From DATFYM01 sp035315065 (lineage in GTDB: Bacteria > Acidobacteriota > Terriglobia > UBA7540): DNA of 64,000 bases. Under the pieces are notes generated by a model, which worked only from the letters and a program-made list of their open reading frames with translations, made no database searches and was not told where the DNA came from. The stretch spans positions 17,683-81,682 of the forward strand of contig DATFYM010000026.1 of assembly GCA_035315065.1 (NCBI GenBank), read 5' to 3'. Of the stretch, positions 1-7,992 are shown piece by piece; positions within the stretch are counted from its first letter, which is position 1; the number at the start of each line of letters is the position of its first letter. A program made the translations under genes and the position numbers.

Positions 1-125
1 GGGCAACGTTGAACTCTTGCACCATTTGGTAGCTGACGATCCCTTTTCGTGTTTCTACCGCCGAGCGTATCAACTGCGCAGCGCGGCGAGCCTTCACTGG
101 CGCGCTTCTGTCAATCTAGCTGTCA

Positions 126-1280
126 TCAGGCTCGGCGAAAATCGAAGCGTGCCCTGGAGATCGGGGTGCCCACCACTTCGATTTGGTTCAAGTCGCGTGT
201 ACCCACACCCAGGTGTTCTGCCAGGCGCAGCGTACTGTCGCAAGTCTCGAAGGGGGCCGTACCGCGGTCCGCCATCGGATCGAAACCCATCAGGGCCATG
301 GCCACCGCGTCCGTGGCCACGCAATTCGTTCCCGCCACCAGAAGACCAGGTTGGACGTGGCGGCGTCCGGTGGTCCAGGGACCTTCGCCGCCCGCCATCG
401 TGTGGATTCCGTCGATCACCGCCAGATGCACCGGTCGCGCCGCCACCAGGTCCGCCACTACCCGAGGCACGCGGTAGCCCGGATCCGTCGAATTGTTGCC
501 CTCGGCGGGCGGGGGTGCGCTCTTGGAAGGCAGCCGATTCCCGAAATGGAAAGGTCCGCGCCCACCCCTGGGAACTAGGCTAGGTTGGTCCGCAGGGGAA
601 TCATCGCCATAGATCGTGCAGGGAGTAATGCCGAAGCAATTCTTCATGGAAAGGGTGACGCCGGCCGTGACGTGCTCTTTGAGCTTGGCCAGCGATACGA
701 ATACGTCGCAGTCTGCATAGGAGTGGTTCAGGTCGTACCCCTTGAACATCAAGCCGCCTCCCGGAACCCAGAAGCGCGAATACTCCTTTCCTCTCCCGAG
801 GCAGTTCGTGTTCTCAAACTCCACGCGGGGAGCGGCGACTGAGAAGTCGCGCGGCTCCCAATTGGCCTGGAGCATGAATTCTTCCAGCGGCTCGGCCGTC
901 GACATCGGGCTTTCGAGCAGGCGTATGCGATGCGCTCCCGCCTTGCCGAGCAGATGGACTGTGGCCCCGACAACCTCAGGGTGGACCCAATGGGTCAAGC
1001 CCGCCGGAGCATAGCCCAGCCGGTCATAGGCCATCCCGGTGAGATTCAGTTTTACGGCGACGGTCTTCCCCGCTACCAGTCCTTCCAAACCGCCCAACTG
1101 ATCGAACATGTTCTCCAGCACGCCGACCACGCCCGGTCCGTACTCGGGGCACTTTCCTACTGCCACCCGTACCGCGGGAACAGAGCGAGCCCAAGAGATA
1201 GCCGGCCGCGCCAGCCACAGGCCAGCCGTCGCGCTCGCTGCGCCGATGAACTTTCGGCGGGAACAAGTGGTGGTCAACAT
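126..1280 (-). CDS. DUF362 family protein with Tat signal
   Basis: Predicted 384-residue exported protein. The N-terminus has a twin-arginine motif (SRRKF) followed by a short hydrophobic stretch ending near ARSVPAV, so export by Tat is expected. The body matches the DUF362 family: it opens with VRVAVGKCPEYG, contains VAVKLNLTG and a later CxxxD-type region around NCVATDAVAMALMGFDP. DUF362 proteins are often iron-sulfur or metal-associated and of unsettled function. I chose the ATG at 1280 rather than the longer open frame to 1433 because it starts just before the Tat motif and overlaps the stop of the upstream gene by 7 bases, which suggests translational coupling. Family assignment is by motif only. 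Confidence 0.8.
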   Translation of the reverse strand: MLTTTCSRRKFIGAASATAGLWLARPAISWARSVPAVRVAVGKCPEYGPGVVGVLENMFDQLGGLEGLVAGKTVAVKLNLTGMAYDRLGYAPAGLTHWVHPEVVGATVHLLGKAGAHRIRLLESPMSTAEPLEEFMLQANWEPRDFSVAAPRVEFENTNCLGRGKEYSRFWVPGGGLMFKGYDLNHSYADCDVFVSLAKLKEHVTAGVTLSMKNCFGITPCTIYGDDSPADQPSLVPRGGRGPFHFGNRLPSKSAPPPAEGNNSTDPGYRVPRVVADLVAARPVHLAVIDGIHTMAGGEGPWTTGRRHVQPGLLVAGTNCVATDAVAMALMGFDPMADRGTAPFETCDSTLRLAEHLGVGTRDLNQIEVVGTPISRARFDFRRA

Positions 1281-2770
1281 GGGTTCGAGCCCTCGAATTC
1301 CAGTGCACAATAAGCAAAGATGGGGGGCAGGCCGAACTCTGTCCCCGGGGTTGCGTCGGCGCCCTGGACCTGGAGAGGATCCTTGCTCTCCGGCCACCAG
1401 AGGCGTGCCGAGTGGCTCCGAGTGTTCATCCACAGGGTCACGAGATCGGCTGGGTTTGCGGAGTAGTTCAGAATCTGAACGAGCCGTTTCCTGTTGCCGG
1501 GATCAGTGCTGGAGCGACAGTTGGTCGATGCCGGGTTGTATAGGCGCACCAAATCATTCCGGCGACTCACGAGCAGATGTGCGTCCACGGCGACCTGGTA
1601 CGGATCCTGGAACCCTGCTTCCGTCACGGCAATCAGCCCCTTACCGACATTATACAGAGCGTAGCCAGGATAGGTGTCCTTTTTGATCGCCTTCACGTCC
1701 GGGGGACCCCAATAGGCGGCGGTGATCACCAGGCCCTCCCCTTTCCGGACGAAGTCGAACAGCTTCGAACGCTGTTGGGAGGTGGGAGCTTCCTCGTCCA
1801 ACCAGAGAATCGCCTTCAAGCCATCCAGGGCTGCGGACAATGTCCTAGCTCTTTCGACGATCAAGAATTGGACTTGACGACGGTTGAGAAGGTTCAGTAC
1901 TTCCTGACTCAGAGACGCGTTGTCGCCGCGGAAATCGGAGATGACCGCCAGCACGCCTTGCGATCGGAATGCCTGCCAATCCCGGTGACGCTCGAAGAAG
2001 ACGAGCGTTTCACAAAGCTTGCCCCAGACCTCCATCGCCTGAGAGTTCGTTTTCACCAGTGCTGCCCGAAGCTTATCGTCCAGGGAGACGATCCACCGGC
2101 TGCCGTACGCTCGGCTGTCGGCGATCGCCAAGCCGTAGTTGGCAGGGTGCGACGCGCTCGACGAGGCCGGAGGGTCGCAGTCCAGCCATAGCGCCTTTCC
2201 TGCGGTCAGCTCATGAGCCAGCAGTGAGAACCAACCGTTCGAGTCCACCCACGGGACGCCCGTCGGTCCGGCGATGCCGGTATCTCCTTCCATGGTCTCC
2301 AACCGCAGTCCCGGCCAAGCGTTGCCGGTCGAGCTGAAGATGGGAGTAGCTACTTCCCACGCCACCTTGTCCTGCGAGAACTGCAGAATGACGGGGAGAT
2401 CGTAGGGCTGGCCGGAAGCATCTCCGAGCATCACGGCGGAGAGGCCGGCCGCCCGGCCGGCCGCCACGGCCGCACCCGCACCCTCCTTCGTCGCAATCTT
2501 CCCCACAAAACGGATGCCAAGCGTGCGACCCGCTTCGAGGAGGGGCTTCAAGGCCTGCTGCTGAGCGGAATCCTCGGGCTCTCCGTAAGCCCAGGCAACG
2601 ATCAGGCAGTTGACGGGTGTCCCCTTGAGCAACTCCAGGGCGGCCGGTCGACTCCACGCCTCGAGTGTTCCGTTAAGCTCGGCATTCGCGCTTGCGGACT
2701 TCTTCCGCCGAGCCATTTCCAGAGGCCCGCAGGGCCACTTCATCGGTACCCACGTCGGGTCCAGACTCAT
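1274..2770 (-). CDS. Hypothetical protein, possible glutamine-amidotransferase-like/hydrolase-associated protein
   Basis: 498-residue protein I cannot place in a named family. It has no signal peptide or membrane segment. The first part alternates beta strands and helices (NCLIVAWAYGEPE, then GIRFVGKIATKEGAGAAVAAGRAAGLSAVMLGD), as in a TIM-barrel or Rossmann-like fold. The second half (FLIVERARTLSAALDGLKAILWLDEE, then GEGLVITAAYWGPP) resembles the ThuA/GATase-like folds seen beside glycoside hydrolases, which is only an inference. The ATG at 2770 is preferred to 2824 because GGGAG lies about 8 bases upstream and the longer frame runs towards a repeat element. It is the first gene of a likely two-gene operon with the DUF362 gene. 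Confidence 0.7.
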   Translation of the reverse strand: MSLDPTWVPMKWPCGPLEMARRKKSASANAELNGTLEAWSRPAALELLKGTPVNCLIVAWAYGEPEDSAQQQALKPLLEAGRTLGIRFVGKIATKEGAGAAVAAGRAAGLSAVMLGDASGQPYDLPVILQFSQDKVAWEVATPIFSSTGNAWPGLRLETMEGDTGIAGPTGVPWVDSNGWFSLLAHELTAGKALWLDCDPPASSSASHPANYGLAIADSRAYGSRWIVSLDDKLRAALVKTNSQAMEVWGKLCETLVFFERHRDWQAFRSQGVLAVISDFRGDNASLSQEVLNLLNRRQVQFLIVERARTLSAALDGLKAILWLDEEAPTSQQRSKLFDFVRKGEGLVITAAYWGPPDVKAIKKDTYPGYALYNVGKGLIAVTEAGFQDPYQVAVDAHLLVSRRNDLVRLYNPASTNCRSSTDPGNRKRLVQILNYSANPADLVTLWMNTRSHSARLWWPESKDPLQVQGADATPGTEFGLPPIFAYCALEFEGSNPC

Positions 2771-2803
2771 GCGCCGTCTCCCACAGAAGCTGTGAAAGAA
2801 TGA

Positions 2804-2941
2804 AACACAGAGGCGCAGAGACACAGAGAAGGAGTGAGAAGATTACGTGAGATGTCATTTATTTCCATACGCTTGTCATTCTTCTCCGTGCCTCTGTGTC
2901 TCTGTGTTGGAAGCTCCTTCGCAATTATTTCACACCTTCAC
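2804..2941. repeat. Intergenic inverted repeat, ACACAGAG-unit family
   Basis: The left arm (2804-2834) is built of slipped copies of ACACAGAG/GCGCAGAG. The right arm (2881-2908) is its approximate reverse complement (CCTCTGTGTCTCTGTGTT). The tail GAAGCTCCTTCGCAATTAT (from about 2911) also follows the same arm at 50062-50098, so the two loci share an element of about 60 bp. The element lies directly upstream of the gene starting at 2770. Confidence 0.7.
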
Positions 2942-3059
2942 ACGATCTCCTGTCTTCTTGACCTGACCCGCCCCGCCTAGCGTGATGGCGCCTTACGCCG
3001 CCACTTGGCGGGATCAACTCGCCGCCGCTACCGCATCAACTTGGTCCACTACCGATCAT

Positions 3060-4211
3060 CTACGCACCCGCTTGCTCAATCGCTCGTTTCAGGGACGCTT
3101 TCATGTAAGCAACCCCATAAGCGGTTTGGGCGTACCGGCCGCCCAGCATGTCGGGCGAGTGGTCCAGGATCATGATGCCGTCAAACTTGATTTCCACCAG
3201 GGCTTTCGTGATCTTGTCCATGTCCATGTATCCATTGTCCATGAAGGTCTCCACAAAATGCGGCAGGGGCGCACTGACGTTGCGAAAATGGATTTTCCAG
3301 ACCTTCCCTTGGGCGCCGAAATAACGAAGCGTCTCGACTACGTCCTTGCCCATGAGGGGTCCACCTTCTAGCCAGGTCCCGCAGCACAGGCACATGCCAA
3401 CGTTGGGGCTGTTGGCGATTTCGAAAGCGCGCTTGTAACCTTGAAAGTTACCGAAAATGCAGCGGGGCACGCCGGCCAGAACGGGCACGGGCGGATCATC
3501 CGGGTGGATGCCGATCCGGATGCCCTCATTTTCAGCGACGGGAGCAACCTGCCGGATGAAATACGTGTAGTTGTCCCAGATTTCCTCCTTGGTGAACTGG
3601 CGGCCATGGGAAAGGGGTTCGTAGAATTTGGCGTCGCCCCAGGTGCCGACCTTATTGGGGCTTGCCATATCGAACTCTCTCGCCGAGGCGCCACGGCTAT
3701 CCGCCCGGCCGCTGCTCCAAATGCCGTTGCCCATGTGAGCGTAAGTGGTGTAGTAGATTCCAGCCTTGCCCAAGTTGCGCAGATAAGCCTTGTACTCTTC
3801 GATTTTGGCGTCGCGTCCGGGGAGGTTGAGCGTCACCTCCGGCATGTTATGAACGCTCGAGTTGCCGATGTTCCACACCGTGATGCCGCCTGACGCATAA
3901 CGCTTCTTGATCTGGAGAAAGCCCTCCGCCGGTCGCAACTCCGGCGGGGCCCCGACGCTGACGTATTCCGCGCCGAGCTGCTTCAGAAAAAGGAGATCGT
4001 CGTCGGTAGGAACTGCCGGCGACTGGACGGAGATCTTGATCCCTGGCGTGTTCTGGTGGATAGCTGCGGCACGGGTGCCCGCGGACGCGAGCAATGCGGC
4101 CCCGCCCGCGGCGCCGGCAAGAATCTTCCCAAAGTCTCTCCGGCCAAACTCTCGCCGGGCGAGGTTAAACTTCGCGTTCACCGCGTGATCTTCCGATTCG
4201 GAGTTGCTCAT
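3060..4211 (-). CDS. Sugar phosphate isomerase/epimerase-like, mannonate dehydratase (UxuA)-type, Tat-exported
   Basis: 383-residue TIM-barrel protein. The N-terminus carries a Tat signal (two RR pairs, then DFGK and a hydrophobic stretch AGAAGGAALLASAGTRAAA). The mature part resembles mannonate dehydratase UxuA: IRIGIHPDDPP, a Cys-rich GMCLCCGTW, then WKIHFRNV and ETFMDNGYMDM, the region that holds metal ligands in UxuA. UxuA itself is cytosolic, so an exported relative may act on another sugar acid. The start at 4211 is firm: GGAGG lies 8 bases upstream and it begins the Tat signal. The open frame continuing to 4844 runs through tandem repeat DNA and is not coding. The gene stands alone. 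Confidence 0.8.
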   Translation of the reverse strand: MSNSESEDHAVNAKFNLARREFGRRDFGKILAGAAGGAALLASAGTRAAAIHQNTPGIKISVQSPAVPTDDDLLFLKQLGAEYVSVGAPPELRPAEGFLQIKKRYASGGITVWNIGNSSVHNMPEVTLNLPGRDAKIEEYKAYLRNLGKAGIYYTTYAHMGNGIWSSGRADSRGASAREFDMASPNKVGTWGDAKFYEPLSHGRQFTKEEIWDNYTYFIRQVAPVAENEGIRIGIHPDDPPVPVLAGVPRCIFGNFQGYKRAFEIANSPNVGMCLCCGTWLEGGPLMGKDVVETLRYFGAQGKVWKIHFRNVSAPLPHFVETFMDNGYMDMDKITKALVEIKFDGIMILDHSPDMLGGRYAQTAYGVAYMKASLKRAIEQAGA

Positions 4212-4251
4212 TTTGACCACCTCCGTACCCTTCGATTTACAGCTTGACATC

Positions 4252-4395
4252 AGCCACGGACCTGACACGTTTCGATAAAATCGGTCGCGAAACCCCCCCG
4301 ATTTCCTGCCATTATCTGGACGTTTTTGTCGGAAAATGGCAGGATTTGGTGGGATTCTGCATAGAAAAGAGGCCTCAAAACGGAACTCGTCTTCA
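4252..4395. repeat. Duplicated non-coding block, copy A
   Basis: Begins with a short TTGACA-containing tract (CTGACACGTTTCGATAAAA) and goes on with GACGTTTTTGTCGGAAAATGG and a CAAAACGGA end. A diverged copy in the same orientation lies at about 5112-5285 (CTTGACACGTTTTAATAAAA, then GCACGTTTTTGGTAAAAAATGG and CGAAAACGGA). The two copies bracket the tandem repeat at 4440-4985. Function unknown. Confidence 0.55.
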
Positions 4396-4439
4396 AATGA
4401 GCGTTCAAGGCTCGGCGGAAGACCGATTAGCAACCCCTC

Positions 4440-4985
4440 TTGAATGAGTAGGCCTTCGCCCGCTCTCCTCGCCAGTTTGGCTAACAACCCCTGTTGAATC
4501 AATAGATCGGCCTCGCCGCGCTTCGACTGCCTGCAAGACACGAGATGGTCGCCCCACCGCCTGGCGGAAACACACTTAACAAGTCCTTTAGATTGAGCAA
4601 GCCTCTGTCTGTTCTTCGCATTAAATTCGCCATCAACCATTGCTGAATCAACAGATTGCCCTCGCCACGCTTCGACTGCCGGGCAAAACCCGAGATGGGT
4701 CGCCCCACCGTCTGGCGGAAGCACAATTAGCAAGTCCTTTAGATTGAGCAACCCTTTGTCTGGTCTTCGCATTAAATTTGCCGTCAACTGTTGTTGAATC
4801 AATAGATTGCCCTCGCCACGTTTCAGTCGGCCGACAAACCCCAAAAGATTGTCTGTCGGTCGCCGGAGACGCTCTTAAGTCCGCTGCTAAGCCCTTTAGA
4901 TTCTGCATGACGTGATTTCTTCGGCTGGGGAATGTTGGATATAACCACCATCGAATCAATAGATTGGCCTCGCAGACTTTCGGTA
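4440..4985. repeat. Degenerate ~150-bp tandem repeat
   Basis: The box TTGAATCAATAGATTGCC recurs with small changes at about 4494, 4643, 4794 and 4951, so the period is 149-157 bases. Each unit also contains TCGCCACGCTTCGACTGCC, GTCGCCCCACCG, GGCGGAAGCACA and AAGTCCTTTAGATTGAGCAA. Long minus-strand open frames cross the array, but they switch frame between units (peptides such as NLLIQQ.LLANL recur in different frames), so I read it as non-coding or as a decayed repeat gene. Confidence 0.6.
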
Positions 4986-5111
4986 GCACCCGATGAACCC
5001 CGGAAGAGCCGCTCGGCGCCGTTCACGGCGATCTCAGTTCTTGAGTCGCAGGTCGGCGGGTCGACGAGGACTGAAGGCCGATTACGGATGACTGATAACT
5101 GAGAACTTAAG

Positions 5112-5285
5112 GCTTGACACAAGCCGTAGGACTTGACACGTTTTAATAAAACCGGCGACCCAAAACCCCCTATTAGATGGCCCTTAACTGCCTGTTCGAG
5201 GCCGTTCGCTGCACGTTTTTGGTAAAAAATGGTAAAATTTGGCACGATTTTGTAGCCCCAAAAACGCCCGAAAACGGACACTGCC
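5112..5285. repeat. Duplicated non-coding block, copy B
   Basis: Diverged copy of the block at 4252-4395. It shares the CTTGACACG box, the CGTTTTTGGTAAAAAATGG-like segment and the trailing CGAAAACGGA. It contains runs of A and T unlike the GC-rich genes around it. Confidence 0.5.
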
Positions 5286-5410
5286 TCCAATAACCACTTT
5301 GCTTGCAACACGCGCTCCCCACCAAGGTCGGGGATGGGTGGGGGAAATTGGCAATTAAATCCCAAGATTAATTTTCTCAGTTTGACCATATCAGTAACCG
5401 ACCAGCGACC

Positions 5411-6155
5411 CGCTCGTGAAATCCTGTGACCGCCACCGGCAAGGTATGGCAGGCATTTGTGGTGCTTTCGGCTTGCCTGGCAACCGACTTCGCACCTGTC
5501 TTTTGGTTCTATCGTCAATCAGCGACCGTCAATCCTAACGGCAGGCGGTTGGAGACCGTAGCCTCCCGACGCTGGAGTTCCATCCGTACGGGCTCCGGGA
5601 ATAATTGATGACCTCCACTTGGGGGTTCTGAGAGCTCCAGCGGGAGGGGTTCGCGCTTGCGGAAGAGCGGTCGAAAAACGCGGACCTTGAGGAACAGATC
5701 CGCGCCACGCTTGTTGTTCCCTATTCCCTATTCCCTGCTCCCTGTTCCCCATCCTGGCCCAGGTTTGTTTCCGGGTTTGTTTTTGGGCTCACTTCCGCCG
5801 TAAAGGACTTACCAGGTTTGTTCCAGGTTTGTTTTTTGTGACCCTTCTATTCTAAAGGACTTACCAGGTCTGTTCCAGGTTTGTTCTAAGGGCCATGCTT
5901 ATGATTTTAATAGACTTGTAAGGTTTCATTGACCCATTTTTTCCATTTTCCCCAAGATTCCTTGCGGTGGAGGGCCGTTTCATCCCGTTTGGAACATTCG
6001 CCAGAGCTTGAATCTTCATTCTCGAATCCTCAATCGTCGGCCAAGCCTCCCTGAGCCCTGCCTTCGGACCACTTATTGTCCCGGCCTTCTTCCGTGCTTC
6101 AACCACCAAAGCGCCCCACTCTTACTACTCTATACGATACTAACTCCTCTGTCAA
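5411..6155. other. Intergenic region with short T-rich tandem repeats; no gene supported
   Basis: From 5714 to 5750 there is a half-hairpin of TCCCTAT/TCCCTGT units (family seen again at 26.2, 52.26 and 60.3-60.5 kb). From about 5757 to 5890 units of CCAGGTTTGTT are interspersed with two or three copies of TAAAGGACTTACCAGG. No open frame here has a ribosome binding site or recognisable domain. Confidence 0.5.
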
Positions 6156-6232
6156 GAAAAATCGACACACCGGCCCCTGAAAATAATTGCCTCTATCCTG
6201 AGTCGGCAACTCAGGTAGCCAAGCGGCGAAGT
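6156..6232. repeat. Direct repeat flanking the TumE/HTH module, left copy
   Basis: About 75 bases, including CCCTGAAAATAATT, CGGCAACTCAGGTAGCCAA and CGGCGAAGT. An imperfect copy in the same orientation lies at 7279-7352, on the far side of the two-gene toxin-antitoxin-like module. Confidence 0.7.
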
Positions 6233-6247
6233 CGCCATGGGCGGGGT

Positions 6248-6401
6248 CCTCAGGCGAATTGACGATTGCAGACTGCCCATTGACGACTGCAAAAGCGGCT
6301 CATTGACGATTGTGGATGGCCCATTCAAAGGGCCGTGCGGCTTGCCTACTCTTCTCTTCCAATCGTCAATCGTCAATCTACAATCGTCAATTCTCCTGAG
6401 G
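6248..6401. repeat. Inverted repeat, ATTGACGATTG-unit family
   Basis: Outer arms CCTCAGG-c-GAATTGACGATTG (6248-6268) and CAATCGTCAATTC-t-CCTGAGG (6381-6401) pair almost perfectly. Inside, further slipped copies of ATTGACGATTG/CAATCGTCAAT fill both sides. The same unit recurs at 27.1-27.6, 50.2, 52.15 and 58.3 kb. Confidence 0.8.
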
Positions 6402-6437
6402 AGCTGGCCGTTGTCAAGAACTAACTGTTACAGCGCA

Positions 6438-6815
6438 CTAGGCAACGCTGAGGCGGTCGCGATCCGAGTAAGGATCGATCTCGACGACAATCGTTTTGAC
6501 GGCTACGCTGGGCGCCCTTCGCCGGCCGACCGCCTTCATGGTGATGAGCCCTGCCGATTCCATCTTCGCGAGCGTCCGGGTGAGGTTCGGCTGCGCCCGC
6601 CCGCTCAGGTGCACCAACTCCGCCACCGATTGCGGTTTGCGGTCGCGGATGATGGCAAGCAGCCGCCGATTCTCCGGCGTCAACAACCGGACTACCGCAT
6701 CAATAGAGCTAAAGCTCGGTTTGGCGGCGTCGGCCGGAGCTGGTCGTTCGCCGCGTGCGACTGCCTTCATTTCGTTGCGCAATGCCCGCAGACTTTGAAC
6801 TTTGTATCTGGTCAT
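6438..6815 (-). CDS. HTH transcriptional regulator/antitoxin partner of a TumE-like protein
   Basis: 125-residue protein with a C-terminal winged-helix of the MarR/ArsR kind: VVRLLTPENRRLLAIIRDRKPQSVAELVHLSG then QPNLTRTLAKMESAGLI, the recognition and wing segments, ending in a beta hairpin with VVEIDP. This matches the HTH partner commonly found after DUF6516/TumE proteins. Its ATG overlaps the stop of the upstream gene (6812-6815, ATGA), so the pair is co-translated. Likely role: DNA-binding antitoxin that represses its own operon. Confidence 0.75.
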   Translation of the reverse strand: MTRYKVQSLRALRNEMKAVARGERPAPADAAKPSFSSIDAVVRLLTPENRRLLAIIRDRKPQSVAELVHLSGRAQPNLTRTLAKMESAGLITMKAVGRRRAPSVAVKTIVVEIDPYSDRDRLSVA

Positions 6816-7222
6816 TTCAATCTCCGTCTCTCTTCCTCGGCCACCACGGTCGTCCCAATCCCGCGCTCGCTTAGCACCCGCTCCACCTCGTTGAAAAGGT
6901 CTTCGATCAGGGTTTCGGCGTCCTTGAATTCATACGGTCGGCCCGGATCGTTCTCGGTCCGGTGCCAGTGATCGCTCGCTGGCGGTTGCCGCTTGAACCT
7001 GGATCGCGTAGCCGGAACGGCGTGAGCGTTGTCGAAACCGACGAGCCGCGAGCCGTCCGGCGCGTGCAGCGTGAACGAGTACGAGAGGCCGTGCGGTCGC
7101 TCCTTGGTCGCCTTGGCGCGTTTGATCTCAAACTTGATCCTGTAGCCCTCTTCGAGGTGGTGGATGCGCCCGTCGAAAGCCAGCAGGAACTCCAACCCGT
7201 ACTCGAGTGGCTGATCGCCCAT
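6812..7222 (-). CDS. TumE/DUF6516-like putative toxin
   Basis: 136-residue protein. The N-terminal half is rich in beta strands (YGLEFLLAFDGRIHHLEEGYRIKFEIKRAK), followed by GLSYSFTLHAPDGSRLVGFDNAH, then the family-like WHRTENDPGRPYEF and a C-terminal helix FNEVERVL. The xxFDNAHxV...HxH/HRxxND...PYxFxDAExLIEDLF pattern fits DUF6516, described as the TumE toxin family. It is first in the operon, with the HTH partner overlapping its stop. A direct repeat lies on each side of the pair. Family recognised from motifs; activity is inferred. Confidence 0.7.
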   Translation of the reverse strand: MGDQPLEYGLEFLLAFDGRIHHLEEGYRIKFEIKRAKATKERPHGLSYSFTLHAPDGSRLVGFDNAHAVPATRSRFKRQPPASDHWHRTENDPGRPYEFKDAETLIEDLFNEVERVLSERGIGTTVVAEEERRRLK

Positions 7223-7225
7223 ACC

Positions 7226-7242
7226 ATATCCAGCGATGATAT
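7226..7242. promoter_or_regulatory. Possible operator of the TumE/HTH operon
   Basis: Palindromic half-sites ATATC and GATAT separated by 7 bases, 4 bases upstream of the toxin ATG, in an AT-rich stretch reading TAATATAT upstream. The position would suit autorepression by the HTH partner. Tentative. Confidence 0.3.
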
Positions 7243-7278
7243 ATTACATTTCGTTGGGCATGACGGTCAAGAGCTTCA

Positions 7279-7352
7279 GAAAAATCGGCACCGGCTCCTG
7301 AAAATAGTTTCTTTATCCGGAATCGGCAACTCGGCTAGCCAACCGGCGAAGT
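7279..7352. repeat. Direct repeat flanking the TumE/HTH module, right copy
   Basis: Matches 6156-6232 over CTCCTGAAAATAGTT, TCGGCAACTCGGCTAGCCAA and CGGCGAAGT with about a dozen differences. Together with the left copy it encloses the module and its presumed promoter. Confidence 0.7.
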
Positions 7353-7421
7353 ACGGGGTGCTAGACTTGTCGAGACGGGAAGATGGCCCGTCGTTGATTG
7401 GGCGGGGTCGGCCTTCGGGAA

Positions 7422-7506
7422 GCCGCGTGAATATTAAAGGGAAAGCCGCAGAAGCAAGGGCGGGGTGTGCGCTTGCTTGTCTTCCTACCCTCAGGCTTCA
7501 CGCGGC
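7422..7506. repeat. Short hairpin element
   Basis: A 10-base arm GCCGCGTGAA (7422-7431) pairs with TTCACGCGGC (7497-7506). An inner pair GCAAG/CTTGC lies at about 7453 and 7473. No gene overlaps it. It could be a short interspersed element or a structured RNA. Confidence 0.4.
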
Positions 7507-7639
7507 CGTAGAAGATTTTCCCCAGGGCGTACCTGCTCTGATGTAGCATTCCAGTAGTTTACCACCTGGGGAGCCCATGGAGCCCTCGCCGGGGAGGTAA
7601 CGCGCCTACTGGTTGAGCTCACGAGGGGGGAGTCCTGAT

Positions 7640-7776
7640 GCCGAGGCCAAGCTCGTCCCGGTTGCACGATGAACTTTCCGAGAAGGCCGGGAAGGGAAGA
7701 TGAAATGACTCCGGACCGGCAGGAGCAGCTTAAGGAGGTATTTCAAGGCAACCGAGAGTGTGGGATGACGCACTAA
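7640..7776 (+). pseudogene. Relic of an ECF sigma tail plus kinase start (first tandem copy)
   Basis: From 7705 a short frame reads MTPDRQEQLKEVFQG and stops at 7776. This is a diverged copy of the kinase gene start at 7964 (MTPNRWERVKEIFEG). Just before it, RLHDELSEKAG parallels the sigma-factor tail AWLHGELSG found before 7964. The sigma-end/kinase-start junction has therefore been duplicated in tandem with a shift of about 260 bases, and this copy has decayed. Confidence 0.6.
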
Positions 7777-7785
7777 CGGCCCACT

Positions 7786-7992
7786 TTGGCGCGAGTTCCG
7801 CATTCTACAGTAAGGGGTCAAGAAGGTGTCGACGTGCGTTTTTCTGGTGGGCTAACGGTGAAGAAAACGGTAGAAGCCTTGGGTATCTCGCCGCGCACGG
7901 TGAAGCGCCGCCGGAGGGTGGCAGGGGCTTGGTTGCACGGAGAACTCTCAGGGAGGAAGAGAAATGACTCCGAACCGATGGGAGCGAGTTAA
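7786..7992 (+). pseudogene. C-terminal remnant of an ECF sigma factor (Sig-70_X6-like)
   Basis: The frame contains VRFSGGLTVKKTVEALGISPRTVKR followed by AWLHGELSG, the region-4 helix-turn-helix and tail typical of Acidobacterial ECF sigma factors that sit directly before a Ser/Thr kinase gene. Only the last third is present and no promoter-proximal part is found, so it is a remnant. It ends within the kinase gene start, as in intact loci of this type. Confidence 0.65.

Noticed and set aside
1278..1300. GGGTTCGAGCCC, like a tRNA T-arm.
   Set aside because: No acceptor stem, D-arm or anticodon arm fits around it, and it lies at the start of a protein gene.
4440..4985. CRISPR-like or leucine-rich repeat protein because of regular 150-bp units.
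   Set aside because: The units are long and degenerate, and the reading frame changes from unit to unit.
4823..5518. 231-codon minus-strand frame.
   Set aside because: No domain, no ribosome binding site, crosses repeat DNA.
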